Positions 43,899 to 52,799 of a DNA stretch of 64,000 nucleotides are shown piece by piece. This DNA comes from Caballeronia zhejiangensis (GTDB taxonomy: Bacteria; Pseudomonadota; Gammaproteobacteria; Burkholderiales; Burkholderiaceae). The DNA lies in the NCBI RefSeq assembly GCF_000698575.1, contig NZ_JFHD01000034.1, positions 1 to 64,000 of the forward strand, given 5' to 3'. Position numbers and translations under genes: made by a program. Position 1 is the first letter of the stretch. Every line of letters starts with the position of its first letter. The notes below the pieces were generated by a model. The model did not search any database and was not told the DNA's origin. It worked only from the letters and a program-made list of their open reading frames with translations.

Positions 43899-46496
43899 AT
43901 GAACACTGCAAACCGCAAACCCCTGCCCGGCACCACACTCGATTACTTCGACGCGCGCGCAGCCGTCGAAGCGATCGCGCCCGGCGCTTATGACAAGCTG
44001 CCCTACACCTCGCGCGTGCTCGCCGAGAATCTCGTGCGCCGCTGCGATCCGGCGATCCTCGAACAATCGCTGATGCAGCTCGTCGAACGCAAGCGCGAGC
44101 GCGATTTTCCGTGGTTTCCCGCGCGCGTCGTCTGCCACGACATTCTCGGACAGACCGCGCTCGTCGATCTCGCTGGCCTGCGCGACGCGATCGCGGACCA
44201 GGGCGGCGATCCCGCGAAGGTGAATCCGGTCGTGCCGGTGCAGCTCATCGTCGATCATTCGCTCGCGGTGGAATGCGGCGGCTTCGATCCGGATGCGTTC
44301 GCGAAGAATCGCGCGATCGAAGACCGGCGCAACGAAGATCGTTTCGATTTCATCAACTGGACGAAGAAGGCGTTCAAGAACGTCGATGTGATTCCGCCGG
44401 GCAACGGCATCATGCATCAGATCAATCTGGAGCGCATGTCGCCGGTGATTCACGCGGTCGATGGCATCGCGTATCCCGATACGCTCGTCGGCACCGACAG
44501 CCACACGCCGCACGTCGATGCGCTCGGCGTCATCGCGATCGGCGTCGGCGGGCTCGAAGCGGAGAACGTGATGCTCGGCCGCGCATCGTGGATGCGTCTG
44601 CCGGATATCGTCGGCGTCGAGCTGACGGGCAAGCGTCAGCCGGGCATCACGGCGACCGATATCGTGCTCGCGCTCACCGAATTCCTGCGCAAGGAAAAGG
44701 TCGTCGGCGCGTATCTCGAGTTCCATGGCGAAGGCGCGTCGAGCCTCACGCTCGGCGACCGCGCGACGATCTCGAACATGGCGCCCGAATACGGCGCGAC
44801 CGCCGCGATGTTCCATATCGACGAGCAGACGATCGAGTATCTGCGTCTCACGGGCCGCGACGACAAGCAAGTGAGCCTCGTCGAGCATTACGCGAAAACC
44901 GCTGGCCTGTGGGCCGATTCGTTGACGCACGCGGAATACGAACGCGTGTTGCGCTTCGATCTGTCGACGGTCGTGCGCAACATGGCGGGTCCCTCGAATC
45001 CGCACAAGCGCCTGCCGGTGTCCGAACTGGCGACGCGCGGCATCGCGGGCAAATGGGAAGAAACGCCGGGGCAGATGCCGGACGGCGCGGTCATCATCGC
45101 GGCGATCACGAGTTGCACGAACACCAGCAATCCGCGCAACGTGATCGCGGCGGCGCTCATCGCGCGCAATGCGAATGCGCAAGGTCTCACGCGCAAGCCG
45201 TGGGTAAAGTCGTCGCTCGCGCCGGGCTCGAAAGCGGTCGAACTGTATCTGCAGGAATCCGGTCTGTTGCCCGATCTGGAAAAGCTCGGCTTCGGCATCG
45301 TCGCGTTCGCGTGCACGACGTGCAATGGCATGTCCGGCGCGCTCGACCCGGCGATCCAGCAGGAGATCATCGATCGCGATCTGTACGCGACCGCCGTGCT
45401 GTCCGGCAACCGCAATTTCGACGGCCGCATTCATCCGTATGCGAAGCAGGCGTTTCTCGCGTCGCCGCCGCTCGTCGTCGCGTATGCGATCGCGGGCACG
45501 ATCCGTTTCGATATCGAACGCGATGCGCTCGGCATCGGCAAGAACGGCCAGCCCGTGTATCTGAAGGACATCTGGCCGAGCGATGAGGAAATCGACGCCA
45601 TCGTCAAACAAAGCGTGAAGCCCGAGCAGTTCCGTCGCGTCTACGAACCGATGTTCGCGTTGACCGCGCAAAGCGGCGAAGCCATCAGCCCGCTCTACGA
45701 CTGGCGCGCGCAAAGCACCTACATTCGCCGTCCGCCGTATTGGGAAGGCGCGCTTGCAGGCGCTCGCACGCTCAAGGGCATGCGCCCGCTCGCGGTGCTC
45801 GGCGACAACATCACGACGGACCATCTCTCGCCGTCCAACGCGATTCTCGCGAACAGCGCGGCCGGCGAATATCTCGCGAAAATGGGCTTGCCCGAAGAGG
45901 ATTTCAATTCGTACGCGACGCATCGCGGCGATCATCTGACGGCGCAGCGCGCGACGTTCGCGAATCCGACGCTCATCAACGAAATGGCCATCGTCGATGG
46001 TCAACAGAAGAAAGGCTCGCTCGCGCGCATCGAACCCGAAGGCCGCGTCACGCGCATGTGGGAAGCCATCGAAACGTATATGGAGCGCAAGCAGCCGCTC
46101 ATCATCGTCGCGGGTGCGGATTACGGACAAGGCTCGTCGCGCGACTGGGCCGCGAAGGGCGTGCGTCTCGCGGGCGTCGAAGCGATCGTCGCGGAAGGCT
46201 TCGAGCGCATTCATCGCACGAACCTGATCGGCATGGGCGTGCTGCCGCTCGAATTCAAGCCGGGCGAAAATCGGCAGACGTTCGGCATCGACGGCACCGA
46301 AACCTATGACGTCATCGGCGAGCGCAAGCCGCGTGCTGATCTCACGCTCGTCATCCATCGTGCGAACGGCGAACGCGTCGAAGTGAGCGTGACGTGCCGG
46401 CTCGACACGGCCGAGGAAGTCTCGATCTACGAAGCCGGCGGCGTGCTGCAACGCTTCGCGCAGGACTTCCTGGAGTCGTCGAAAGAAGCGGCCTGA
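43899..46496 (+). CDS. acnD: Fe-S dependent 2-methylcitrate dehydratase AcnD
   Basis: 865 residues from ATG 43899 (MNTANRKPLPGTTLDYFDAR); an in-frame ATG at 43854 adds an unconserved leader. Aconitase family with cluster ligands in ITSCTNTSNP and ACTTCNGMSG. The segments PVQLIVDHSLAVECGGFDPD and GSSRDWAAKGVRLAGVEAIV are shared with AcnA-type enzymes. The pairing with prpF identifies the AcnD subgroup, which with PrpF replaces PrpD: AcnD dehydrates 2-methylcitrate to a methylaconitate isomer that PrpF corrects. No prpD is present. Confidence 0.95.
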   Translation: MNTANRKPLPGTTLDYFDARAAVEAIAPGAYDKLPYTSRVLAENLVRRCDPAILEQSLMQLVERKRERDFPWFPARVVCHDILGQTALVDLAGLRDAIADQGGDPAKVNPVVPVQLIVDHSLAVECGGFDPDAFAKNRAIEDRRNEDRFDFINWTKKAFKNVDVIPPGNGIMHQINLERMSPVIHAVDGIAYPDTLVGTDSHTPHVDALGVIAIGVGGLEAENVMLGRASWMRLPDIVGVELTGKRQPGITATDIVLALTEFLRKEKVVGAYLEFHGEGASSLTLGDRATISNMAPEYGATAAMFHIDEQTIEYLRLTGRDDKQVSLVEHYAKTAGLWADSLTHAEYERVLRFDLSTVVRNMAGPSNPHKRLPVSELATRGIAGKWEETPGQMPDGAVIIAAITSCTNTSNPRNVIAAALIARNANAQGLTRKPWVKSSLAPGSKAVELYLQESGLLPDLEKLGFGIVAFACTTCNGMSGALDPAIQQEIIDRDLYATAVLSGNRNFDGRIHPYAKQAFLASPPLVVAYAIAGTIRFDIERDALGIGKNGQPVYLKDIWPSDEEIDAIVKQSVKPEQFRRVYEPMFALTAQSGEAISPLYDWRAQSTYIRRPPYWEGALAGARTLKGMRPLAVLGDNITTDHLSPSNAILANSAAGEYLAKMGLPEEDFNSYATHRGDHLTAQRATFANPTLINEMAIVDGQQKKGSLARIEPEGRVTRMWEAIETYMERKQPLIIVAGADYGQGSSRDWAAKGVRLAGVEAIVAEGFERIHRTNLIGMGVLPLEFKPGENRQTFGIDGTETYDVIGERKPRADLTLVIHRANGERVEVSVTCRLDTAEEVSIYEAGGVLQRFAQDFLESSKEAA

Positions 46497-46520
46497 CATT
46501 CAATCAAGGATACGAATCAC

Positions 46521-47714
46521 ATGGCACACGCACCTCAGATCAAGATCGCCGCGACCTACATGCGCGGCGGCACCAGCAAGGGCGTTTTCTTTCGCCTGAA
46601 CGATTTGCCCGAAGCGGCGCGCGTGCCCGGCCCCGCGCGCGATGCGCTCTTTCTGCGCGTGATCGGCAGCCCGGACCCGTATGGCAAGCAGATCGACGGC
46701 ATGGGCGGCGCGACGTCGAGCACGAGCAAGACGGTCATCGTCTCGAAGAGCGCGCGCGCCGGACATGACGTCGACTATCTCTTCGGCCAGGTCGCCATCG
46801 ACAAGCCATTCGTCGACTGGAGCGGCAATTGCGGCAATCTTTCGGCGGCGGTCGGTCCGTTCGCGATCACGAGCGGCCTCGTCGATCCCGACCGCGTGCC
46901 GGATAACGGCATTGCAATCGTGCGCATCTGGCAGGCGAACATCGGCAAGACGATCATCGCGCATGTGCCGATGACCAACGGCGCCGTCCAGGAAACCGGC
47001 GACTTCGAACTCGATGGCGTGACGTTCCCCGCCGCCGAAGTGCAGCTCGAATTTCTCGATCCCGCCGCCGAGGAAGAAGGCGCGGAAGGCGCGATGTTCC
47101 CGACCGGCAATCTCGTCGACGATCTGCACGTGCCCGGCGTCGGCACCTTCAAGGCGACGATGATCAACGCGGGCATTCCGACGATCTTCGTGAACGCGGA
47201 GGACATCGGCTACAAGGGCACCGAGCTTCAGGACGCGATCAACGGCGACGATGCCGCGTTGAAGCGCTTCGAAACCATTCGCGCATACGGCGCGCTGCGC
47301 ATGGGGCTCATCAAGAGCCTCGATGAAATCGCCAAACGTCAGCACACGCCGAAGATCGCGTTCGTCGCGCGTCCGAAGGAATACGTCGCGTCGAGCGGCA
47401 AGCGCATCGGCGCGGACGATGTCGACGTGCTCGTGCGCGCGATGTCGATGGGCAAGCTGCATCACGCGATGATGGGCACGGCGGCGGTCGCCATCGGCAC
47501 GGCGGCGGCGATTCCGGGCACGCTCGTCAATCTCGCGGCGGGCGGCGGCGAGCGTCAGTCGGTGCGCTTCGGGCATCCGTCGGGCACGTTGCGCGTCGGC
47601 GCTGAGGCCGTCGAAGCGAACGGCGAATGGCAAGTGAAGAAAGCGATCATGAGCCGCAGCGCGCGCGTACTGATGGAAGGCCGCGTGTCGGTTCCCGTCG
47701 TCGCGCTGGATTGA
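46521..47714 (+). CDS. prpF: AcnD-accessory protein PrpF (2-methylaconitate isomerase)
   Basis: 397 residues, 24 bp after acnD. The diaminopimelate-epimerase-like PrpF fold begins QIKIAATYMRGGTSKGVFFR and includes WSGNCGNLSAAVGPFAITSG and MGGATSSTSKTVIVS, containing the Lys and Ser/Asn positions of the active site. It interconverts methylaconitate isomers so that the AcnD product can be used by an aconitase (such as AcnB). A terminator follows. Confidence 0.95.
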   Translation: MAHAPQIKIAATYMRGGTSKGVFFRLNDLPEAARVPGPARDALFLRVIGSPDPYGKQIDGMGGATSSTSKTVIVSKSARAGHDVDYLFGQVAIDKPFVDWSGNCGNLSAAVGPFAITSGLVDPDRVPDNGIAIVRIWQANIGKTIIAHVPMTNGAVQETGDFELDGVTFPAAEVQLEFLDPAAEEEGAEGAMFPTGNLVDDLHVPGVGTFKATMINAGIPTIFVNAEDIGYKGTELQDAINGDDAALKRFETIRAYGALRMGLIKSLDEIAKRQHTPKIAFVARPKEYVASSGKRIGADDVDVLVRAMSMGKLHHAMMGTAAVAIGTAAAIPGTLVNLAAGGGERQSVRFGHPSGTLRVGAEAVEANGEWQVKKAIMSRSARVLMEGRVSVPVVALD

Positions 47715-47844
47715 GTGTCGGGCGCGCGCCGACATCGCGCGATCGAACTGTCGTTCGGAGTACGCCGTTATGCGTCGATAAATTCGAGCGAAACCGATGA
47801 CCGGCGCGCTCTGCTTCGCTTGGCACAACCTGTGCAAAAGATCG

Positions 47845-47885
47845 AATGGCGACTCGTCCGTCGCCATTCAATTACTTTTATTTTT
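47845..47885 (+). terminator. Intrinsic terminator of acnD-prpF
   Basis: AATGGCGAC (47845-47853), 6-nt loop, GTCGCCATT (47860-47868), then a T-rich run (CTTTTATTTTT). It ends only about 15 bp before the next small gene, so that gene is expressed by read-through or from a promoter hidden in this stretch. Confidence 0.82.
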
Positions 47886-47900
47886 GCCGGGAGACCTGCC

Positions 47901-48137
47901 ATGACCACTCTGACCATCACCGACCTGCCGTGCGTCGAAACGATGCATCGCAATGCGATGTCCGCCATTCACGGCGGCATGCTGTATCTGACCAATCCCG
48001 ATAGCAAGAAGCTTCCCGAGATGCCGAAGCTGCCCGATTCGTGGCCCGGCGCCGCGCTGCTGAAGGAGCTTCATCTTCCGCCGCCGCTGCCCGCGCTACC
48101 GTCCGCGCCTCCGCCGCTGGATCCGCGTCTGCTGTGA
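47901..48137 (+). CDS. Small protein with double-glycine leader-like N-terminus
   Basis: 78 residues from ATG 47901 with GGGAG upstream. The first part, MTTLTITDLPCVETMHRNAM followed by SAIHGG, resembles leader peptides cleaved after Gly-Gly (TITDL, spaced acidic and hydrophobic residues, then A-M-x-x-I-x-GG). After the GG comes MLYLTNPDSKKLPEMPKLPD and a proline-rich tail ending LPPPLPALPSAPPPLDPRLL. No peptidase-transporter gene lies in the window, so processing is speculative. Reported as hypothetical. Confidence 0.65.
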   Translation: MTTLTITDLPCVETMHRNAMSAIHGGMLYLTNPDSKKLPEMPKLPDSWPGAALLKELHLPPPLPALPSAPPPLDPRLL

Positions 48138-48145
48138 GCGGCCGA

Positions 48146-48177
48146 CGATGTCGCACCGAGTTCGAGGTGCGACATCG
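48146..48177. repeat. Strong inverted repeat after the small GG-protein gene
   Basis: Perfect 12-bp arms CGATGTCGCACC (48146-48157) and GGTGCGACATCG (48166-48177) around an 8-nt loop, without a T-run. It could be a non-canonical terminator or an operator; the arms contain the same TGTCGCA half-site as the monooxygenase activator sites. Confidence 0.6.
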
Positions 48178-48346
48178 ATCGAAGCGCTTCTTACGTCGTC
48201 GATCACGCCGGACCTTCGCTTGAATCCTGTCGAAACAGGCACACCGTTTCATCTCTTCTCCTTTCAACGAGTCAACAACGAAGTACGCGCGCGGGCATGC
48301 CGCATGCGCAAGGGCTAAAAACCACGCGCATTCGGGAAGAGAAGCT

Positions 48347-48796
48347 ATGTCCACTTCATCCGCCACTTCGAGACCTCCATCGAAATTCGCTCCGGCGATA
48401 TTCGAATTGCTCGATCCCATTCCTTACGGGCTTTTTGTCGGCACGCTGATCTTCGACATCAGCTACGCCATCACGCGCAATGTGTTCTGGGGAAAAGGCG
48501 CGGCGTGGCTCGTGACGGCCGGTCTCATCATCGCCATCGTTCCGCGGCTGCTCAATCTCGGTCACGTATGGCTGCAAAAGCGGCGCGCGGTCTCGCGGAT
48601 CGAACGAATCGATTTCTGGCTCAATCTGATCGCGATCGTCGCCGCTGTCGTCAACGCCTTCGTGCATAGCCGCGATGCCTATGCGATGGTTCCGGAGAAC
48701 GTCATTCTCTCGGTCATCACCGTGGTGTTTCTGAGCATCGGTCATATCGCGATGGCCATGGACCGGCTCGTTCTCGCGGAGGCGGCTCATGAATAA
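48347..48796 (+). CDS. DUF2231-type membrane protein
   Basis: 149 residues with four predicted transmembrane helices (about residues 25-42, 54-70, 88-106, 118-140). DUF2231 pattern: LLDPIPYGLFVGTLIFDISY near the N-terminus and FWLNLIAIVAAVVNAFVHSR. The family is often found next to sorbosone/PQQ-dependent sugar dehydrogenases and may supply an electron path to the quinone pool. Its 3' end overlaps the next gene by 8 bp, so they form an operon. Confidence 0.85.
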   Translation: MSTSSATSRPPSKFAPAIFELLDPIPYGLFVGTLIFDISYAITRNVFWGKGAAWLVTAGLIIAIVPRLLNLGHVWLQKRRAVSRIERIDFWLNLIAIVAAVVNAFVHSRDAYAMVPENVILSVITVVFLSIGHIAMAMDRLVLAEAAHE

Positions 48797-50102
48797 GCGC
48801 ATGATGATAGGCGCGCTCGCGATCGCATTCGCGGCATCGATGAGCGGATGCAACGAACACGCGCAGTACGATGCGCAACATCAGGCGGGCGAGAAGCCTC
48901 CACTGCCGGACGCACGCAACTTCTTCGCGCCGCCGATGCAGGTTCCCGAATACGTCGGCTGGCGCAACGGCGCGACGCCCAAGGTCGCGGAAGGATTGCG
49001 GATCGAAAAGATCGCGTCCGGTCTCGTGCATCCGCGTCAGGTCTACGCGCTGCCGAACGGCGATGTCCTCGTGGCCGAATCCAACAGCCCGAACGAGGAA
49101 GCGGTGACGACGCCCAAGCAACTCATCGCCGGATTGATCGCGAGCAAGTCGGGGAAAAAGGCGAAAGGCGCGAATCGCATCACGCTGTTGAGGAAAAGCG
49201 CGAGTGGCGAGTGGGAGCGGCATGTGTTCATCGATCAACTGCATTCGCCGTTCGGCATGCAACTGATCGGTGACACGCTCTATGTCGCGGATACCGACGC
49301 GATCCTCAAGTTTCCCTACAAGACGGGCGAAACGAGCATCGCCGAGCGCGGCGTCGAGCTGGCCGATCTTCCGGACACGATCAATCATCACTGGACCAAG
49401 GCCTTGCTCGCGAGCCCCGATGGCAAGAAGCTCTATGTCGGCGTCGGCTCGAACAGCAATGTCGGCGAGAACGGACTGGAGGTCGAATACCGGCGCGCCG
49501 ACGTTCTCGAAGTCGACACGGCGACGGGCGCGAGCCGTATCTATGCAGCGGGCATTCGCAATCCGACCGGACTGCAATGGGAACCGAAGTCGAAGCAGCT
49601 CTGGGCAATTGCCAATGAACGCGATGAAATCGGTGCGGACCTCGTCCCCGACTATCTGACTTCAGTAAAAGAGAATGCGTTCTATGGCTGGCCGTATAGC
49701 TATTACGGACAGCACGTCGATCCACGCGCGCAGCCGCAGCGCCCCGATCTCGTCGCCCGCGCGATTCCGCCCGATTACGCTATCGGTTCGCACGTCGCGC
49801 CGCTCGGGCTGGCGTTCTATACGGGCGACAATCTGCCGGCGCAATATCGGGGCGGCGCGTTCATTGGCGAACATGGCAGTTGGGATCGCTCGCCGCTGAG
49901 CGGTTATGTCGTGTCCTACGTCGCATTCGAAAACGGCAAGCCTGTCGGCGCGCCGAAAGATGTCGTGACCGGCTTCACATCGGCGGATCAGAAAGAGCTA
50001 TACGGCGCACCTGTGGGGGTGGCGCAGGATCGCGACGGCGGCCTTCTCATCGCCGATGACGTCGGCAATGTCGTATGGCGCGTCACGGGAACAGGCGGAT
50101 GA
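48789..50102 (+). CDS. PQQ-dependent sorbosone/glucose-type dehydrogenase lipoprotein
   Basis: 437 residues. A signal sequence ending MSGC (Cys21, probable lipidation) is followed by a six-bladed beta-propeller of the sGDH/sorbosone dehydrogenase family: GLRIEKIASGLVHPRQVYAL, HSPFGMQLIGDTLYVADTDA, GIRNPTGLQWEPKSKQLWAI and FIGEHGSWDRSPLSGYVVSY. The catalytic His is likely in HSPFGM. Oxidises a sugar or aldehyde in the periplasm if PQQ is available; PQQ genes are not in the window. Substrate unknown. Confidence 0.88.
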   Translation: MNKRMMIGALAIAFAASMSGCNEHAQYDAQHQAGEKPPLPDARNFFAPPMQVPEYVGWRNGATPKVAEGLRIEKIASGLVHPRQVYALPNGDVLVAESNSPNEEAVTTPKQLIAGLIASKSGKKAKGANRITLLRKSASGEWERHVFIDQLHSPFGMQLIGDTLYVADTDAILKFPYKTGETSIAERGVELADLPDTINHHWTKALLASPDGKKLYVGVGSNSNVGENGLEVEYRRADVLEVDTATGASRIYAAGIRNPTGLQWEPKSKQLWAIANERDEIGADLVPDYLTSVKENAFYGWPYSYYGQHVDPRAQPQRPDLVARAIPPDYAIGSHVAPLGLAFYTGDNLPAQYRGGAFIGEHGSWDRSPLSGYVVSYVAFENGKPVGAPKDVVTGFTSADQKELYGAPVGVAQDRDGGLLIADDVGNVVWRVTGTGG

Positions 50103-50209
50103 TTCGCGCTTGAATATCCGGTACTTTTCAACGAATCGAAACGCGCGCAGTCGATGCCGACCCGCGCGCGTTCATCGTCTATAGTGAGAGATCAAACCTC
50201 GGAGGCACC

Positions 50210-50656
50210 ATGATCTTCTCAAAGCGTCATGTTCTGGCCGGCGGAATCCTGACTGCAGTCCTGCTTACCATTCCAGTAGCTCACGCTCAACTCGGCAATC
50301 TGCTCAATCAAGGTAAAGAGAGCAGCAGCGGCGGCGCACTCGGCAACCTGAGCGGCCTGACCGGAGGCTTATCGATGGATTCGCTCACGTCGGGCAGCAC
50401 GAGCAATGTCGCGGGCGTTATCGAATATTGCGTCAAGAGCAACTATCTCGGCGGCAGTGCGTCATCCGTCAAGGACGGGCTGATGAGCAAGCTCGGCGGC
50501 TCGGCTTCCAGCGATTCAGGCTATACGAACGGCGCGAAAGGCATTCTGGATAGCGGCAACGGCAAGCAGCTCGACTTGAGCGGTGCGGGGCTGAAGGAGC
50601 AAGTCACCAAGCAGGTCTGCGACATGATTCTCGCTCAGGGAAAATCCCTTCTGTAG
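50210..50656 (+). CDS. DUF2501 exported protein (YjjA-like)
   Basis: 148 residues with a GGAG site (CTCGGAGGCACC ATG). Signal peptide about residues 7-26, cleavage after AHA. The mature part is Gly/Ser/Leu-rich with a Cys pair in VIEYCVKSNYLG and QVCDMILAQG, the pattern of DUF2501 (E. coli YjjA). Function unknown. Convergent with the H-NS gene downstream. Confidence 0.87.
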   Translation: MIFSKRHVLAGGILTAVLLTIPVAHAQLGNLLNQGKESSSGGALGNLSGLTGGLSMDSLTSGSTSNVAGVIEYCVKSNYLGGSASSVKDGLMSKLGGSASSDSGYTNGAKGILDSGNGKQLDLSGAGLKEQVTKQVCDMILAQGKSLL

Positions 50657-50702
50657 CGATGTTTTCTTGCCGCCGTGAGCGTGCCTGATCGAAGACTTCG
50701 CT

Positions 50703-51056
50703 TCAGGCCTCGTCGCCGAACAGCGCGGCTTGCGCGGCGGCTTTGGTCGTCTTCGTGGCGCGCGTGTCGGCGAGAAAATCATCGCGATTCTTTCCGACGA
50801 TCCATTGCGGCGCGCGGCCGCGTCCGCTCCACGTCGCGCCGCCGATGGGATCGCGATACTTCGCTTCCCTGACCGGTTCCTGCGCTTTCGGCTTGCTGCC
50901 TGACAGCTCTTCCAGACTGATGCCGTACTGGCGCATCTTCTGCACGATTTCGATCAGCACCTGGCGCGTTTCGCGTTCCTTCGCTTCGGCCAGTTGCTTG
51001 TTCAGCGCGTCCTGTTTCGCCAGGAGTTCTGTGATTTCCGGTGTTGTGTAAGCCAT
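50703..51056 (-). CDS. H-NS family nucleoid protein
   Basis: 117 residues from ATG 51056. An N-terminal coiled-coil oligomerisation region (LLAKQDALNKQLAEAKERET, then RQVLIEIVQKMRQYGISLEE) is followed by a linker and the DNA-binding motif YRDPIGGATWSGRGRAPQWI typical of beta-proteobacterial Bv3F/H-NS proteins. The tail ends TRATKTTKAAAQAALFGDEA. Such proteins silence AT-rich transferred DNA; the region to its right is lower in GC. Confidence 0.92.
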   Translation of the reverse strand: MAYTTPEITELLAKQDALNKQLAEAKERETRQVLIEIVQKMRQYGISLEELSGSKPKAQEPVREAKYRDPIGGATWSGRGRAPQWIVGKNRDDFLADTRATKTTKAAAQAALFGDEA

Positions 51057-51198
51057 TTCCTGATTCAATGTATGTGTATCGACAGCTTGCCGCATTGCCC
51101 TTGCGCCGATTCAGCCCGCCCAGCTTGTTCTGCACGGACGTCAACGCTTTGATGTTGCGACCGTGCCCGCCCTTGATAACGGGTCGAAAAATTCGAGC

Positions 51199-51594
51199 AT
51201 GGGGAGAATACGCCAGTACAAAGCGCGGAGCATTCTGAAGGCGACGCGAAGCTGGGGAGAATCTTGCGCATCGCTCGTCGTGGATAGCTCTTTCGCTCTT
51301 TGCACTCCTTCCGCGATTACCGGCGTCGCCAGTGACGAGAAAGCACTGGCTATTGAGTTCGTTTTCGAGAGTGACGATCCGGCAGTACGCCGGTCGGCTT
51401 TGAAGAAAGTGGTTGGCCGTGGCAAAGGCCAGTCACCATCCCTATCCATTTCAATGCCTCGAGTTGAACAAAAAATCGCCTGGCTCAGACATTACCACAA
51501 TGAACTGGCCGCATCGCATGTTTGTGACCGTTTGATGAAGCGATTTCCGCCTGTTGCGTGTACGCCGCCCGTGCTTTACGAGCTTGCCGAGTGA
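51199..51594 (+). CDS. Hypothetical protein, divergent from the H-NS gene
   Basis: 131 residues from ATG 51199 (a GTG at 51163 is also in frame; neither has a strong ribosome site). The central part (KALAIEFVFESDDPAVRRSA, then LKKVVGRG) and the C-terminus (VEQKIAWLRHYHNELAASHV) look coding, but the first 40 residues are less convincing. No family recognised. It may form a small unit with the NUDIX gene 100 bp downstream. Codon use looks less GC-rich than neighbours. Confidence 0.5.
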   Translation: MGRIRQYKARSILKATRSWGESCASLVVDSSFALCTPSAITGVASDEKALAIEFVFESDDPAVRRSALKKVVGRGKGQSPSLSISMPRVEQKIAWLRHYHNELAASHVCDRLMKRFPPVACTPPVLYELAE

Positions 51595-51693
51595 GTAAGG
51601 TTCTGTATTAGCATACACAGCTAATCAGGCTCTGCCCGATTCGATGGCGCGTGAAGCGCGTCGAGAATACCTGGAAGTAAAAGGGAGACCGGT

Positions 51694-52062
51694 TTGAAGA
51701 AACGCGCCACCGTGATCTGTCGCAGAGGCAAGCGCATCCTTCTTGTCGCCCGCAGTCAGTCGAAGTGGGCCTTGCCGGGCGGAATACTCAAACGTGGAGA
51801 ACATCTTTCGGATGCCGCACTGCGCGAGCTTCGGGAAGAAACGCGGTTATCGGGAAAGTCGGCCAAATATCTTTTCGACTTTCGCGGCAAGCAGAAACAC
51901 CATCACGTGTTTTCCTGCGCAGTCCCGAATCGGGCAAAAGCTCGCCCGAGTAACGAAATATCCAAATGCCGCTGGGTTCATCTGGACGACATCGCGCGCC
52001 TGATAACCAGCGCGCCGACAAGCGATATAGTCAAACTAATGAATCAGCGACGCAGAAAGTAA
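51694..52062 (+). CDS. NUDIX hydrolase
   Basis: 122 residues from TTG 51694 with a GGGAG site upstream. The Nudix box is intact: GGILKRGEHLSDAALRELRE followed by ETRLSG, matching Gx5Ex7REUxEExGU. Flanking strands (KRATVICRRGKRILLVAR, HHHVFSCAVPN) complete the small fold. NUDIX enzymes hydrolyse nucleoside diphosphate derivatives; the substrate cannot be read from the sequence. The C-terminal tail is basic. Confidence 0.85.
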   Translation: MKKRATVICRRGKRILLVARSQSKWALPGGILKRGEHLSDAALRELREETRLSGKSAKYLFDFRGKQKHHHVFSCAVPNRAKARPSNEISKCRWVHLDDIARLITSAPTSDIVKLMNQRRRK

Positions 52063-52083
52063 TCGTCAAGAGCGGATATACGC

Positions 52084-52797
52084 CTATTGATCGGCGACTT
52101 CCACGCGATTACGTCCGCTTCGCTTCGCACGATACAGCGCTGCATCGGCGAGCCCGTATGCGATGTCGAAGCCGGTTCCCGCCGCATTATTGCTGATGCC
52201 GAAGCTCGCCGTGATGCGTCGATCCACCGGCTCGACGACCAGCGTATCGCTGATCGCCTCACGCATGCGCTCGGCGAGCAGCGCGGCGCTGTGCGGTTCA
52301 TGTCCGGGCAACAGCACGGTGAATTCCTCGCCGCCCACGCGTCCGATGAAACCCTGATCGCGCACGATGCGCCGCAGGCAATCGACGACGCCGAGAATCA
52401 CCGCATCGCCGGTGGGATGCCCGAAGTCATCGTTGATCCGCTTGAACTCGTCGATATCGAGCACGATCATCGCCGCGCTCGTCGAGCGCAGCGCTTTCGT
52501 GGCCTGCTCGATGACGGCGCTCCGATTCAGCACGCCCGTCAGCGCATCGTGCGACGCGCGATGCGCCAATTGCTGCGCGAGCGTCTGCATCTCGCGCTCG
52601 GCGCGGTCGCTGCGCCCGATCAGACGCCGCGTTTCGCGCATGAGGCGCTCGAAATGATCGATGAGTTCCCCCAACGACCGGCGATATTCCGCGGCGCCTG
52701 CGTCGGGCGCCGCGTGCATCGCGCGCGCCTTGTCCAGCGCCGCACTTTCGTTCTGGAACAGATCCGGCGTCGGATCGTCGGACGATGTCGATGGCAT
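52084..52797 (-). CDS. siaD: Diguanylate cyclase, SiaD-like
   Basis: 237 residues. A helical N-terminus (about 30-75, likely the SiaC-binding stalk) precedes a GGDEF domain: HDALTGVLNRSAVIEQATKA, DIDEFKRINDDFGHPTGDAV and the active-site loop GRVGGEEFTVLLPG. The inhibitory site is altered, RDQG in place of RxxD, so product feedback may be lost. In Pseudomonas SiaD is activated by unphosphorylated SiaC and makes cyclic di-GMP for aggregation. It starts 2 bp after siaC. Confidence 0.88.
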   Translation of the reverse strand: MPSTSSDDPTPDLFQNESAALDKARAMHAAPDAGAAEYRRSLGELIDHFERLMRETRRLIGRSDRAEREMQTLAQQLAHRASHDALTGVLNRSAVIEQATKALRSTSAAMIVLDIDEFKRINDDFGHPTGDAVILGVVDCLRRIVRDQGFIGRVGGEEFTVLLPGHEPHSAALLAERMREAISDTLVVEPVDRRITASFGISNNAAGTGFDIAYGLADAALYRAKRSGRNRVEVADQ

Positions 52798-52799
52798 GC

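Noticed and set aside
43806-46499. Minus-strand frame of 897 codons opposite acnD
   Set aside because: Antisense to AcnD, whose cluster motifs are intact; the translation is a shadow.
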